From: Erythrobacter sp. HI0063
GTDB lineage: Bacteria; Pseudomonadota; Alphaproteobacteria; Sphingomonadales; Sphingomonadaceae
Reading direction: 5' to 3'
NCBI RefSeq assembly: GCF_001635685.1
Contig: NZ_LWFF01000070.1
Coordinates: 1 to 59,387, forward strand
DNA: 59,387 nt
In this document: piece by piece, positions 18,886 to 27,205 of the stretch
How the letters are laid out: each line of letters starts with the position of its first letter
Position numbering within the stretch: the first letter of the stretch is position 1
Made by a program: the position numbers and the translations under genes
Notes under the pieces: model-generated
Told to the model about the DNA's origin: nothing
Seen by the model: the letters and a program-made list of their open reading frames with translations, nothing else
Database searches by the model: none

Positions 18886-20023
18886 GCTCGGCCTCCTCCT
18901 TCTCGAGTTCAGCCTTCAGCAAAAAGGCATTGGCGGTGGCGATCCGCCACTGCGCTTCGAGACCGGACTCGATGACCACGCGTCCTCCCGAACGCGCACC
19001 GGTGACCACCGGACGGGCTTGAAACCCGCGGCGCGTGCGAACGAAGACCACTTCTGCGCCATCGATTGTCTGGACGGCACTTTCCGGCACCGACATGCGG
19101 CCTGTATCGACCTCACCCGAGGGGCGGATACGTGCCTGCAGGAAGGCCCCGGGTTGCAGACCGGGGATCGGTCTTGCCAGCGACAGGACCGCCGTAGCGC
19201 TGCGGCTTTCGGGATCGAGCGAGGGAGTGACAGACCGCACGCGCGCACCCACTTCCCGGTTGTCCGCGATTTCCAGCGTCGCCTCGTCGCCAGGCTGGAT
19301 GCGGCTTGCTTCAGCCGACGGGAGGGCAACCTCGACCTGCATGCCGCTCGGATTCACGACCTGATAGAGTTCTTCCCCGGCATCGACGAAGGAGCCGAGA
19401 ACGATAGGCGCCGAGGTCACTCGGCCTGCGAGCGGGCTCGTGACCGCAAGGGAGCGCCCGTCGCCGCTAACGCCCGCCGCGGAGACTGCCGCCTGGGCGC
19501 GCGCAAGTTCCGACTGGGCGACCTGCAGATTTGCTCGCGCGGCCTCGAGATCCTGCCGTGCGGTGACATTGGCCTCGAACAGGCGGCGCTCCCGATCGTA
19601 GGCAGCGGACAGTTCGTTGACCCTCGCGCGCGCTGCGCTCAACTGCGCTGCGAGAGCAGCCGCGTCGGCGCTCTCGATGCGGGCAATCGTCTCGCCCTGC
19701 CTCACGTAATCGCCCAGCGTTTTGCCGACACTGCGGACCACGCCCGCCGCGCGGGCATCGATGCGGGCACTTGCCGTCGGGCTTGCCGCGACGGTGGCCG
19801 GGAAGACCAGCTCGACCGCCGATCCCTGGCCGACGGTTTCGACCACTATCTGGGACGCTTCAATTTGTTCGGCGCCAAGCAGGACAAGGCCTTCGGGAAG
19901 CTCGACCTCCTCACTCGTCTCCTCGGCGATTTGGTCAGCTTCGTTATCGGGCCACAGCATGAGCGCCGCGACTACAAAGAGAATGGAAAGGCCGATCGCA
20001 ACGGCCAGACGTTTACGGTTCAT
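18875..20023 (-). CDS. czcB: CzcB-type periplasmic adaptor (membrane fusion protein)
   Basis: The 382-residue adaptor links pump and outer-membrane channel. It has one N-terminal anchor helix, a lipoyl/barrel-sandwich half (ARIDARAAGVVRSVGKTLGDY), a long alpha-helical hairpin (AALAAQLSAARARVNELSAA onward) and a beta-barrel domain. The protein ends EEAEHGH. I chose ATG 20023 because GAGG sits nine bases before it. An earlier ATG (20036-20038) overlaps the czcC stop and would add five residues. It lacks the long His-rich N-terminal region of Cupriavidus CzcB. Confidence 0.92.
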   Translation of the reverse strand: MNRKRLAVAIGLSILFVVAALMLWPDNEADQIAEETSEEVELPEGLVLLGAEQIEASQIVVETVGQGSAVELVFPATVAASPTASARIDARAAGVVRSVGKTLGDYVRQGETIARIESADAAALAAQLSAARARVNELSAAYDRERRLFEANVTARQDLEAARANLQVAQSELARAQAAVSAAGVSGDGRSLAVTSPLAGRVTSAPIVLGSFVDAGEELYQVVNPSGMQVEVALPSAEASRIQPGDEATLEIADNREVGARVRSVTPSLDPESRSATAVLSLARPIPGLQPGAFLQARIRPSGEVDTGRMSVPESAVQTIDGAEVVFVRTRRGFQARPVVTGARSGGRVVIESGLEAQWRIATANAFLLKAELEKEEAEHGH

Positions 20024-20034
20024 CGGAAAATACC

Positions 20035-21288
20035 TCATTGTGCACCGAGCCAGATCAGTGTCGCCGCCAGGCGACCACGATCTTCCTGAGCTTGAATCAA
20101 AGCTTCACGGATGGTGTCACGCGCTTCGGCCGCAGCCAGAACTTCGATCAGCGGAAACCTGCCGTTGCGGTAGCCAATCCGAACGAGGCGCAAGGCTTCT
20201 TCGGCTTGGGGCAAGGACGTCTCCGCGAGGGTCTCGACCCGCGCTTCGGCTGCCAGAAATTGTCCGCGGGCCTGCGTGACCTCGAGTTCGAAATCGGTGC
20301 GGGCAATTGCTTCCCGCGCCGTCGCGGCGCGAAGCCGCGCTTCGGCAGCGGCGATGTTTCCCTGGTTGCGATTACGCAATGGAAGCGGGATCGAAACCCC
20401 CACGAGAAACGCCTGGTCTCGACTTTCCTCGAACCGTCGGACTCCGGCGGATATTGCCGGATCCGGAATGCCGAGAGAGCGTTCCCGGGCGATCGCGGCA
20501 TCCGCGGCCTCGCGTTCGGCACGGGCGACCTGAAGTCGTAAGGCCGAAGGTGACGCGAGCAGCGTCGCCGGAGGTTCGATCTCGGGGAACACCGAAGGCA
20601 CGTCCGTAGCAGGTGTTGCCTCGCCCCAAAGCGCGGCGAGCGCGTTCCTCGCCGTACTGTCGGCAGCCAGGGCCGCTTCAAGCTCCGCGAGCGCCTCCGC
20701 AAGTGCCGCTTCGGCACGAAGCGATCGCAGAGGAGGCTCCCGCCCAACATCGACCAGTACGCCTGCGATCCTGGCAAGCTCGCGATTGCGCTCGACTATG
20801 TCCCGCGCGAGTTCCAATCGGGCTGCCGCAGCGACGGCTTCGACATAGCGTTCGCGCACCGATCGCCCGAGCTGAGCAACCGAGAGCGCTCCTGAAAGGG
20901 TCGCGACGCGCGCTTCCGCCTGGGCGGCGCGGACGCGCGCTCCCCGTTTGCCGCCCAATTCGAGCCGCTGGCTCAGGGACAAAGTATACTCGGTGGCCTG
21001 CAATCCCGAAAACGCGCCGCTCCCGGCAATGTTTTCGGCTTCGAAAGCAATTTCTGGGTTGGGCCGCAGCCGCGCCTGGTCGACTAGGGCCCGCGCCGCG
21101 TCGGCTTCGGCCCGCGGTCCGATCAGGCGCGGATTTTCTGGGGGCTCATCTGCGCTGTCGACGATGCCCGCACGAGCGAGCGCAGCTTCGAGCGTCAGAA
21201 GCTCACGCTCCTGCGCCGCCACGGTCGTGGCTTGAGCGGCGAGGAACAGCCCTCCAAGGAGGACCCCTCGCCAATGAATGGCTGACAT
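20035..21288 (-). CDS. czcC: CzcC-type outer-membrane efflux protein
   Basis: A 417-residue TolC-like channel protein. A signal peptide of about 25 residues (MSAIHWRGVLLGGLFLAAQA, then TTVAAQ) precedes two repeated outer-membrane-efflux domains rich in helical heptads, including the block LRLVRIGYRNGRFPLIEVLAAAE typical of TolC-fold repeats. The frame is open 15 codons further upstream, but the signal sequence and a GAGG place the start at 21288. It would form the outer channel of the CzcCBA complex. It is followed directly by czcB with overlapping stop and alternative start. Confidence 0.92.
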   Translation of the reverse strand: MSAIHWRGVLLGGLFLAAQATTVAAQERELLTLEAALARAGIVDSADEPPENPRLIGPRAEADAARALVDQARLRPNPEIAFEAENIAGSGAFSGLQATEYTLSLSQRLELGGKRGARVRAAQAEARVATLSGALSVAQLGRSVRERYVEAVAAAARLELARDIVERNRELARIAGVLVDVGREPPLRSLRAEAALAEALAELEAALAADSTARNALAALWGEATPATDVPSVFPEIEPPATLLASPSALRLQVARAEREAADAAIARERSLGIPDPAISAGVRRFEESRDQAFLVGVSIPLPLRNRNQGNIAAAEARLRAATAREAIARTDFELEVTQARGQFLAAEARVETLAETSLPQAEEALRLVRIGYRNGRFPLIEVLAAAEARDTIREALIQAQEDRGRLAATLIWLGAQ

Positions 21289-21351
21289 TTTTCGAATATT
21301 CCTCTGCTGACGATCCGAACTGCGCTGCGGCATGCAGCGCGGTGACGGTCG

Positions 21352-21726
21352 TCAGGCGCGAGGGGGGCGCTTCAGTCGGTCGGCAATGTCGGAAGCGAGC
21401 GCTTCGGCGGGAGGCGCATCGGGAACCACAACCAAGTGAGGAACCGAATTCTTCTGCACGGTGCTGGCAAAGCTCGCCCCATGATGACAATGGCCGTGCC
21501 CACACACGCCGTGTTGCTCGGTCGGCGCATCCGGATCGCCCGGAACTTCGTCAGTAGCTGCGGATGACGCGGACGCGCTGTCGAGCGAAACCAGAACGGG
21601 CGTGCTTCCGGGCGCCACTTCGGCGCCGCAAGCAGCAGCATCCGCCGCCGTCACGAACACCATCGCGACCAGCATGAGCAGGACGACGAAAGGATGCAGG
21701 ACAAGGCGACGATAGCTTGTGGTCAT
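21352..21726 (-). CDS. Small exported His-rich protein, CzcI-like
   Basis: A 124-residue protein with an N-terminal signal helix (LVLHPFVVLLMLVAMVFVTAADA) and a mature part of about 90 residues carrying a metal-binding cluster HGVCGHGHCHHG near residue 75. It is the first gene of the leftward czc-type operon, 63 bases ahead of czcC. Small exported proteins of similar size (CzcI in Cupriavidus) occupy this position in other czc operons and affect their regulation. Homology to CzcI itself is suggested by position and composition only. Confidence 0.7.
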   Translation of the reverse strand: MTTSYRRLVLHPFVVLLMLVAMVFVTAADAAACGAEVAPGSTPVLVSLDSASASSAATDEVPGDPDAPTEQHGVCGHGHCHHGASFASTVQKNSVPHLVVVPDAPPAEALASDIADRLKRPPRA

Positions 21727-21800
21727 GGATTCCGACGGCTCCTAGCAAACCGGATCAAGATTGCAAGCTCCGTAACACGATGAAGTATAAGTCGTTTGTT

Positions 21801-21827
21801 ACAGTATAACAGTCCTCGAATACTGTT
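21801..21827. promoter_or_regulatory. Repeated ACAGT half-sites upstream of the czc-type operon
   Basis: The gap between the dmeF-like gene and the czcI-like gene holds two direct ACAGT copies (21801-21805, 21809-21813) and one inverted copy (ACTGT, 21822-21826). The last two form AACAGT-N8-ACTGTT. A TATACT sits about 25 bases away toward the czc operon. This may be an operator for a two-component or other regulator. No T-tract follows on either strand, so it is not a terminator. Confidence 0.4.
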
Positions 21828-21849
21828 TCGGTCTTTTAGAACGGCGCGA

Positions 21850-22803
21850 TCAGGCCGCGCGAAGCTCGGGATGGGGATGCTCGCAGCGATGCACTTCGAT
21901 CGTGACGTGCACATATTCCGCATGCTCTGAAAGTCGGCTCGCATAATGGTCGGGCGCGAGCGGATCACCGGCGATGAGCGAGGCGATGACCGCATACTTG
22001 CCAGGGCCGATACGCCAGATGTGCAGATCGCCGATCGCGGCGTCCCGGTCCTCTAGCGCCTCGCTCACTTCTGTGTATCGTTCAGAGTCCGCCTCGGCGT
22101 CGACAAGCACGGCTGCGGTATCGCGCAGCAGCGACCATGACCAGCGCCCGATCACGAATGCACCTACCAGACCCATTGCTGCGTCCATCCATGCCCAGCC
22201 GAGGTACATGCCGGCGAGAAGGGCCACGATAGCCAGGACCGAGGTCAGGGCATCGGCAAGCACGTGGAAATAGGCGGAGCGCAGATTGTTGTCGGCATGC
22301 GCATGGTCGTGGTGATGATGATGGTCGTGATCATGCCCATGGTGATGATCGGCACCAAGCAGCCAGGCACTCGCGAGGTTCACCACGAGGCCGAGCAGGG
22401 CGATCCAGATCGCCTCGGTATAGGCAATCGTGAGCGGACTGACGAACCTTTGAGCCGATTCAACCGCGATCCCGATTGCGAAGATGGCGAGGACAAGCGC
22501 GCTCGCGAAGCCGACGAGGTCGCCCACCTTGCCGGTACCGAATGTGAAACGCGGGTTGTTCGCATGGCGCCTGGCAAACCAGTAGGCAAAGGCCGCGACG
22601 CCCAGGGCACCTGCGTGGGTCGCCATGTGGATACCATCGGCGAGAAGCGCCATCGATCCGGTCCACAGGCCAGCGACGATTTCGACCACCATCATCGCGG
22701 CGGTCAAGGCAACGACATAACGCGTGCGCCGCTCATGGGCGTCGTGCGAGGCGCTCAGGAAGTTGTGATCATGGGCGAGCGGATTGGAGTCGGCGTGGTG
22801 CAT
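21850..22803 (-). CDS. dmeF: DmeF-type CDF divalent-metal exporter with His-rich loop
   Basis: A 317-residue CDF exporter. It starts with a His-containing segment (MHHADSNPLAHDHN) and has six helices with ALLADGIHMATHAGAL (HxxxH instead of HxxxD) in helix 2 and YFHVLADALTSVLA (HxxxD) in helix 5. A very His-rich cytosolic loop between helices 4 and 5 reads HHHGHDHDHHHHHDHAHAD. The HxxxH helix-2 site and the long His loop match the DmeF group, which mainly exports cobalt and nickel. ATG 22803 is chosen because the open frame upstream has no typical signal or ribosome site; the start is uncertain. It is not overlapped with neighbours and may have its own promoter. Confidence 0.87.
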   Translation of the reverse strand: MHHADSNPLAHDHNFLSASHDAHERRTRYVVALTAAMMVVEIVAGLWTGSMALLADGIHMATHAGALGVAAFAYWFARRHANNPRFTFGTGKVGDLVGFASALVLAIFAIGIAVESAQRFVSPLTIAYTEAIWIALLGLVVNLASAWLLGADHHHGHDHDHHHHHDHAHADNNLRSAYFHVLADALTSVLAIVALLAGMYLGWAWMDAAMGLVGAFVIGRWSWSLLRDTAAVLVDAEADSERYTEVSEALEDRDAAIGDLHIWRIGPGKYAVIASLIAGDPLAPDHYASRLSEHAEYVHVTIEVHRCEHPHPELRAA

Positions 22804-22933
22804 GCGGGGCTGATAACCCGAGATGCCTTCCCAAGAAATCCCCTCTCCAACCGAAAAGGCAATCGATGACAATTGTCTGAGATGGTCGCCGCAGCCAACC
22901 GATGGTAGACATGCTGCAGCGACCAACAGACTA

Positions 22934-23872
22934 TTATCCCTTAGTCTTGGATCCGGACGTCACGGTCCTGCGATCGACCACGGTGATCCGGCGCGTCTTG
23001 GCGTCGATCACTAGCCGTTCAGTCACGCCATTGCCCGGAAAGGCGACAACGTAACGCGGATTGAGCGAAAGCATCTGCTCGTTGCGCTTGAACCCGGCGC
23101 GGGCACCAAGCCGACGATCGAGCGAATACGTCAGCTGCTGGACTTCGCGGCGCTCGGCCCAGCTCGCTGCCAGACGATCGGCACCCTTGCCGTCGCCGCC
23201 ATGGACCAGGAAGAGATCGGGAACCGCATCGCGAACCTTGTCCAGCGTCGCCCAGATATTGTCGGCATAGACACGCGCATCTTCTGCGTTTTCGAAGCTC
23301 TGGCGACCACCGGCGAAGACGATTGGAGTGCCTTCCGGGATCAGGGCGTGACGCCGGTTCTCAGCACGTGCGCGAAGGAAGTCGCGGGCATCGATCACAG
23401 TCGAGGTAAGGTTGCGCGAATGGCTCGTGCGCGAGCCGGAAACGGGCTTCCACGAGGAACCGGTCTCGTCGCGATAGAGTGCTGCCGCAGCCTCGCGCAT
23501 CTGCTCGAAGGCAAGCATGCTGGCTTCGGCGGCCTGCGCGCGCTCTACCTGCTCTTCCAGATTGCTCGAATGCACTTCGGAGCCATCGGCCGATGCGAGC
23601 AGAACACGGATTTCATCGCTGGCCCGGTCGAGCTGAGCCGACTTGCGGCTGGCTGCGCGGTGAAAGAGATTGACCATGCCCCAGGCAATGTCCTCGGCAT
23701 CGGCCTCCAGGGCCGTGTCCGAAAACATCGCGAAAAGATCGGACCAGACTGCAGCGAGGGTCTGCTCGATCGCATCCTCGCAGGGAAAGTCGGTCTCGTT
23801 GAAGGGGGCTGGCCTGATGCTTAGGCCCGAGAGATCGAGACCGTTCAATTGGTCGATGAAGCTGTCGTACAT
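22934..23872 (-). CDS. DUF2493 (SLOG-type) domain protein of mobile elements
   Basis: A 312-residue protein. The C-terminal part (from about residue 175) has the DUF2493/YspA pattern: PIVFAGGRQSFENAEDARVY, then FLVHGGDGKGADRLAASWAE, then ARAGFKRNEQML and a last block on a Rossmann-like fold (VVAFPGNGVTERLVIDA). SLOG proteins bind nucleotides or their derivatives. The N-terminal 170 residues are helical and unassigned. ATG 23872 is preceded by AGGAGACACCCC, the leader shared with parB and ardC here. Genes of this type are common in alphaproteobacterial plasmid and ICE backbones next to ardC and parB, as in this window; the function is unknown. Confidence 0.85.
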   Translation of the reverse strand: MYDSFIDQLNGLDLSGLSIRPAPFNETDFPCEDAIEQTLAAVWSDLFAMFSDTALEADAEDIAWGMVNLFHRAASRKSAQLDRASDEIRVLLASADGSEVHSSNLEEQVERAQAAEASMLAFEQMREAAAALYRDETGSSWKPVSGSRTSHSRNLTSTVIDARDFLRARAENRRHALIPEGTPIVFAGGRQSFENAEDARVYADNIWATLDKVRDAVPDLFLVHGGDGKGADRLAASWAERREVQQLTYSLDRRLGARAGFKRNEQMLSLNPRYVVAFPGNGVTERLVIDAKTRRITVVDRRTVTSGSKTKG

Positions 23873-23922
23873 GGGGTGTCTCCTGATCGCGGGGACAAGG
23901 AGAGGAGGCACCATTGCCTCGG

Positions 23923-24080
23923 CCCTGTCCGCCGGAGCCCGATCAGGGCCGGGACAAGGGGCGTGACGCACCGCGTAGCGGGAAACCTGCGGCCCTAGGC
24001 TGGCGCGGGCAACACGGGCCGACGGGCCGCAGGTTGCGGCGCGCCCCGACCGGCCCAAGGGCCTCTCCCGGCGGACAGGG
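23923..24080. repeat. Long nested inverted repeat in an ICE intergenic region
   Basis: The 219-base gap between two backbone genes is dominated by one symmetrical structure. The outer arms of 13 bases (CCCTGTCCGCCGG at 23923-23935, complement at 24068-24080) enclose GGGCCGG/CCGGCCC (23946-23952 with 24050-24056), GGGGCG/CGCCCC (23958-23963 with 24042-24047) and a perfect 12-base inner pair (AACCTGCGGCCC at 23984-23995 with 24024-24035). A small CCGC-GTA-GCGG hairpin lies on one side. There is no T-tract, so it is not a simple terminator. It could be a structured RNA leader of the DUF2493 gene, a transfer or replication site, or a small palindromic element. Confidence 0.75.
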
Positions 24081-24091
24081 ATGAGGCAGGA

Positions 24092-24532
24092 TCAGGTCCC
24101 GATGTCGCAGGTGGATCGGGAGCGCTCGAAGATCGCTTCGCCATTCGAGAATCGCCCGACCAGGCGCAGATCCCCGAACAGGTCAATAAAGCGTCCCGAC
24201 ACCTGGGCGAGCCAGTGCCGTGCCCTTGCCGTTCGTGGGACGTAGAAATCCGCCTCCCAGTATCGGGCATCGTCACGCTCGACGAGCCAGATCGCGGCGA
24301 GACCGCAATAGGTCGATATGCCGCAATCAGCGAAGGCATTGCGAAGGAGGATACGATCTTCGCGGCCGCGCCATCCATTGAAGCGCTCGAACGAAGGAAA
24401 GGCCGCTTTCGCGGCATCGATGACCTCGTCGACGAGGCACTCATAGACCCAGTCGATATCTTCGTCTTCGCCGTCATCGAGCAAGCGAAAGGCCACTACG
24501 GAGCCGGTCGGGTAGCTGACGGAACGTCCCAT
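24092..24532 (-). CDS. Conserved hypothetical protein of the ICE backbone
   Basis: A 146-residue soluble protein that I do not recognise. It is Asp/Glu- and Arg-rich with several aromatic residues (WVYECLVDEV, YWEADFYVPRTARARHWLAQ) and has no membrane segment or signal. A strong AAGGAG lies seven bases before the ATG, directly after the ardC stop codon, so it is co-transcribed with ardC. The large structured repeat follows its stop. A role in the same antirestriction or DNA-processing set is inferred from position only. Confidence 0.75.
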   Translation of the reverse strand: MGRSVSYPTGSVVAFRLLDDGEDEDIDWVYECLVDEVIDAAKAAFPSFERFNGWRGREDRILLRNAFADCGISTYCGLAAIWLVERDDARYWEADFYVPRTARARHWLAQVSGRFIDLFGDLRLVGRFSNGEAIFERSRSTCDIGT

Positions 24533-24543
24533 CTCACTACTCC

Positions 24544-25542
24544 TTAGGCTGCATCGGCGAGATCGATGTCGGCCTCGCCTTCACGGGATTGATGGCCTCC
24601 AAGTTCGAGCAACAGGCTGGCAGCTTCTTCGGCCTTGGCCGCGGCGGTCAGGATCGCGCGCTCGTCCGATTTGAGGATCTTGAGCCAGGACGCGATGTAA
24701 CTGGCGTGATGGTCGAGGTGGGTGACCGGAAGGCCCAATTCGGCTCCAAGGATTGCCGAGGACAGTTCTGCGATCAGTTCTTCTGCTGCGTAGGCGTCGC
24801 TGCCGAAGCGGTTCTTGAGATCGCGGTCGAGCCGCGAAGAATGCCCCGTCCAGTGCGACAACTCGTGTGCGAGCGTCGCGTAGTAGTGGTCGTAGGCTTC
24901 GAACAGTTCGGCTGGCGGCATGGTGACGCGGTCGCGCAGCGGCTCGTAGTAGGCCTGCGAGCCATGATGGCGCAGGTCTGCGCCAATATGGGCAAAGAAA
25001 GCATCGAGCCGGTCTTCGCGTCCTTCTGGCTCAAGCGCGGCAACCAGCGACTTGGGAAAGTAGAACTCGGGCAGGCCGTCGCACTGATCGGCGTTGAACA
25101 CGGCATAGGCCTTGAGCACGCGCCGGTTCTCGGTGTCAGCTTCGCCTTCGGCGTTCTCGACCTCTTTGGTGTAGCTCTTGTAGAAGATCGCGAGGGTCGA
25201 TTTTTCACCCTTGCGGACTTGTCCGCCGAGCGGCTGACACTGGCGATAGGTCATCCAGTAAGGCGAGGTATAGCCGCAGCCATCGGCCACCATCCACAAC
25301 CAGAATGTGTTCATGCCGCGGTAGGGTGTCCCGCAGCTCCGCAAGGGCCGCGAGACCGGCACACCGCGCCATGGCTTGACCCAAGGCTTGGTGCCTTGCT
25401 CGAGCTTTTCGATGATAGCGGCGGTGATGCTCTGAGCCGGCGAAGTCGATGCAGCGCGACGGGACTTCTTTATGGGAGTTCTCCTGATCGCCGAGACCGA
25501 ATTGTCCCGGTTCAGGAAGAGCAAAGCTTCCTCCCCTCTCAT
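24544..25542 (-). CDS. ArdC-type antirestriction protein (ssDNA-binding plus zincin-like domain)
   Basis: About 310 residues of recognisable protein. The N-terminal ssDNA-binding part (AAIIEKLEQGTKPWVKPWRG, RGMNTFWLWM, YWMTYRQ, GGQVRKGEKST) is followed by a metallopeptidase-like domain with HELSHWTGH as zinc motif and AAEELIAELSSA supplying the third ligand. ArdC proteins protect incoming single-stranded conjugative DNA. The start is a puzzle. The ribosome site and leader shared with parB and DUF2493 (ATCAGGAGAACTCCC) lead straight to ATA (25471-25473) at the place homologous genes have ATG. The only upstream ATG (25540-25542) has no ribosome site and adds 23 unlikely residues. The given coordinates use that ATG. 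Confidence 0.85.
   Translation of the reverse strand: MRGEEALLFLNRDNSVSAIRRTPIKKSRRAASTSPAQSITAAIIEKLEQGTKPWVKPWRGVPVSRPLRSCGTPYRGMNTFWLWMVADGCGYTSPYWMTYRQCQPLGGQVRKGEKSTLAIFYKSYTKEVENAEGEADTENRRVLKAYAVFNADQCDGLPEFYFPKSLVAALEPEGREDRLDAFFAHIGADLRHHGSQAYYEPLRDRVTMPPAELFEAYDHYYATLAHELSHWTGHSSRLDRDLKNRFGSDAYAAEELIAELSSAILGAELGLPVTHLDHHASYIASWLKILKSDERAILTAAAKAEEAASLLLELGGHQSREGEADIDLADAA
25474..25489 (-). promoter_or_regulatory. Ribosome-binding leader pointing at an ATA codon
   Basis: The minus-strand leader ATCAGGAGAACTCCC is followed immediately by ATA AAG AAG. In the parB gene of the same element the leader is ATCAGGAGAACACCC followed by ATG, and DUF2493 has ATCAGGAGACACCCC followed by ATG. 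This identifies 25473 as the intended start of the ardC-like gene. Confidence 0.7.
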
Positions 25543-25648
25543 TAATGAATGCCGCTACGAGTCTTCGTTTCGGACCTGTTGCCGCGCGCGACGCTATCCC
25601 AATAGCGGACAGCCAAAAGGACATCTCGCAAAGAATGTGCCGCAACAA

Positions 25649-27205
25649 TTAGACATAGAACTTGAAGGGCTGCTTCTCCTCTCCCTTTGCCGAGCCCATG
25701 GTGAGGACATCGCCGACCATACGGGCGAACCGCACAGTTACGGGCAGGCCGTCATTGAAGTTGCAGGAATTATAGTTGATCTTGGTCAGTCCCATGATGT
25801 CTTGTAGCACCGTCAGGATATTGGGTTTGGCGAATCGGCTTCGCAGCACAGTAATGTGAAGCGGATTGGGTGTTTCCGGACCTATATAGGTATCCAGCTG
25901 GGGCACGTAGCCTGACGACCAAAGGTAGGCGGTCTGGTCGTCAAGCAAAAGTGCCGTGCCGCGCAGGACCGGATAATCCCCATCGCGAAAAAGCTTTGTT
26001 TCACCGCCAGTTGATCGGATTCTAACCCCTACAAGGTTGGTTTCAGCCGGCACTGCCGCGACGAAGCCCTGCCACTCTTCGTCGTTGAATGTCGTTTGCC
26101 CGTGAATGAATAGTTCAGCTGGCGGGGCTCCATGTGTTTCGATGTAGGTCTCGAGGACGAGTTCCATGAGCTCTCGGGCGGCCCGCGGCTTGAGATGGAA
26201 CTCGCGGTCGCCCGTCTTCCAAGGGCCATTGGCTCCGCGGAAGACGACGCCGTCACCTTCGTTGAGAAACATCTGTGCGGCGCAGCATGAATGACCGTCA
26301 GGATCGTTAGGCAGGCTTTTGTAGACCATCCCGATATAACAAACGCCTTGGCGCACTTCGGCTAGGCGCCAGGGTGGCTTTGGCTGGGTCTTGTAGTAGA
26401 GACCCGTTGCCAGATTCCAGGCAGTGGTCGCGGCATCCTGCGTATTGCGGATCGGGTAGCCTGCCTTGTTCAGGAATGCCCCTGGAGCGAGCGTCGTTTC
26501 GCGCACCAGCTGAGTGGGGGCGATCCTTAGGAACTCTGCCTTGATACGGCGGTGAAAGTCCGGGACATCTTCGAAGATCCGCTCGCCGCTCTGGTCGATG
26601 ATTCCCGCCCCTGACAGGAGCGGCAGGTCTGCGCGAAACTTTTGCTTTTTGCCGAATTCTCCCTTGACCAAGGGCAAACCGGTGCGGCGAGATTCCGGAC
26701 GGCAGCGCTCATAGACGATTTCGGGCAGGACCAGCACCCAGACATCGATCGCCTTCTCCTCGTTGCGCAGATACTTTTGCACGCGATCGATGTAGAGACT
26801 GGCCACCTGGTCGACCGCCTCATTGAGGTTGGTCACGCGCGTGGCCCTGTCGATATCCGCGAGCGGAATTGACAGCACGCTGCATTCGTCGGGATCGAAG
26901 GAAATGCCGAATGCCTCTTCGAGCCCGGGGAAATTTGCCAGATGCAACCGGTCCGCCTTTTCCCCTTTTCCCGGCGGCGGAACCTCAACCGAGCGGAGCA
27001 AAGAACGCGACCAGCTCCGGAAATGCGCGAGACCTTCGGGCGTGCCGACCACGCCGACCCTAATCTCCTTCGTTTTCTTGGCTTTGGCCAGCGGGCCGTA
27101 GAGAAACAGCCCGTCCTTTGGATGCGGACTCTGCTGGCCGAAAGCGAACTCAAGCTGCGGTTCAGCGAGGTGCTCAACCTTGAGTTGCGTCTCCGGGAAC
27201 CTCAT
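25649..27205 (-). CDS. Short prokaryotic Argonaute (MID-PIWI, catalytically inactive)
   Basis: A 518-residue Argonaute without N and PAZ domains, the length of short pAgos. MID spans roughly residues 110-270; the junction [22 protein letters not shown] (begins at 260) is the usual MID-PIWI signature. PIWI runs from about 285 to the C-terminal PFKFYV. The slicer residues are gone: M293 replaces the first Asp (CYIGMVYK), H368 stands where the active-site Asp-Gly would be (ELFIHGQ), and the last position reads VRFARMVGD. It should therefore bind a guide and target without cutting. Its ATG overlaps the stop of the Mrr-TIR-APAZ gene (ATGA), as in known short-pAgo operons. Family knowledge: guide RNA plus invader DNA recognition activates the partner effector. 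Confidence 0.93.
   Translation of the reverse strand: MRFPETQLKVEHLAEPQLEFAFGQQSPHPKDGLFLYGPLAKAKKTKEIRVGVVGTPEGLAHFRSWSRSLLRSVEVPPPGKGEKADRLHLANFPGLEEAFGISFDPDECSVLSIPLADIDRATRVTNLNEAVDQVASLYIDRVQKYLRNEEKAIDVWVLVLPEIVYERCRPESRRTGLPLVKGEFGKKQKFRADLPLLSGAGIIDQSGERIFEDVPDFHRRIKAEFLRIAPTQLVRETTLAPGAFLNKAGYPIRNTQDAATTAWNLATGLYYKTQPKPPWRLAEVRQGVCYIGMVYKSLPNDPDGHSCCAAQMFLNEGDGVVFRGANGPWKTGDREFHLKPRAARELMELVLETYIETHGAPPAELFIHGQTTFNDEEWQGFVAAVPAETNLVGVRIRSTGGETKLFRDGDYPVLRGTALLLDDQTAYLWSSGYVPQLDTYIGPETPNPLHITVLRSRFAKPNILTVLQDIMGLTKINYNSCNFNDGLPVTVRFARMVGDVLTMGSAKGEEKQPFKFYV

Noticed and set aside
23923-24080. CRISPR array or terminator as explanation for the repeats
   Set aside because: The segments are nested inverted pairs, not spaced direct repeats, and there is no T-tract.
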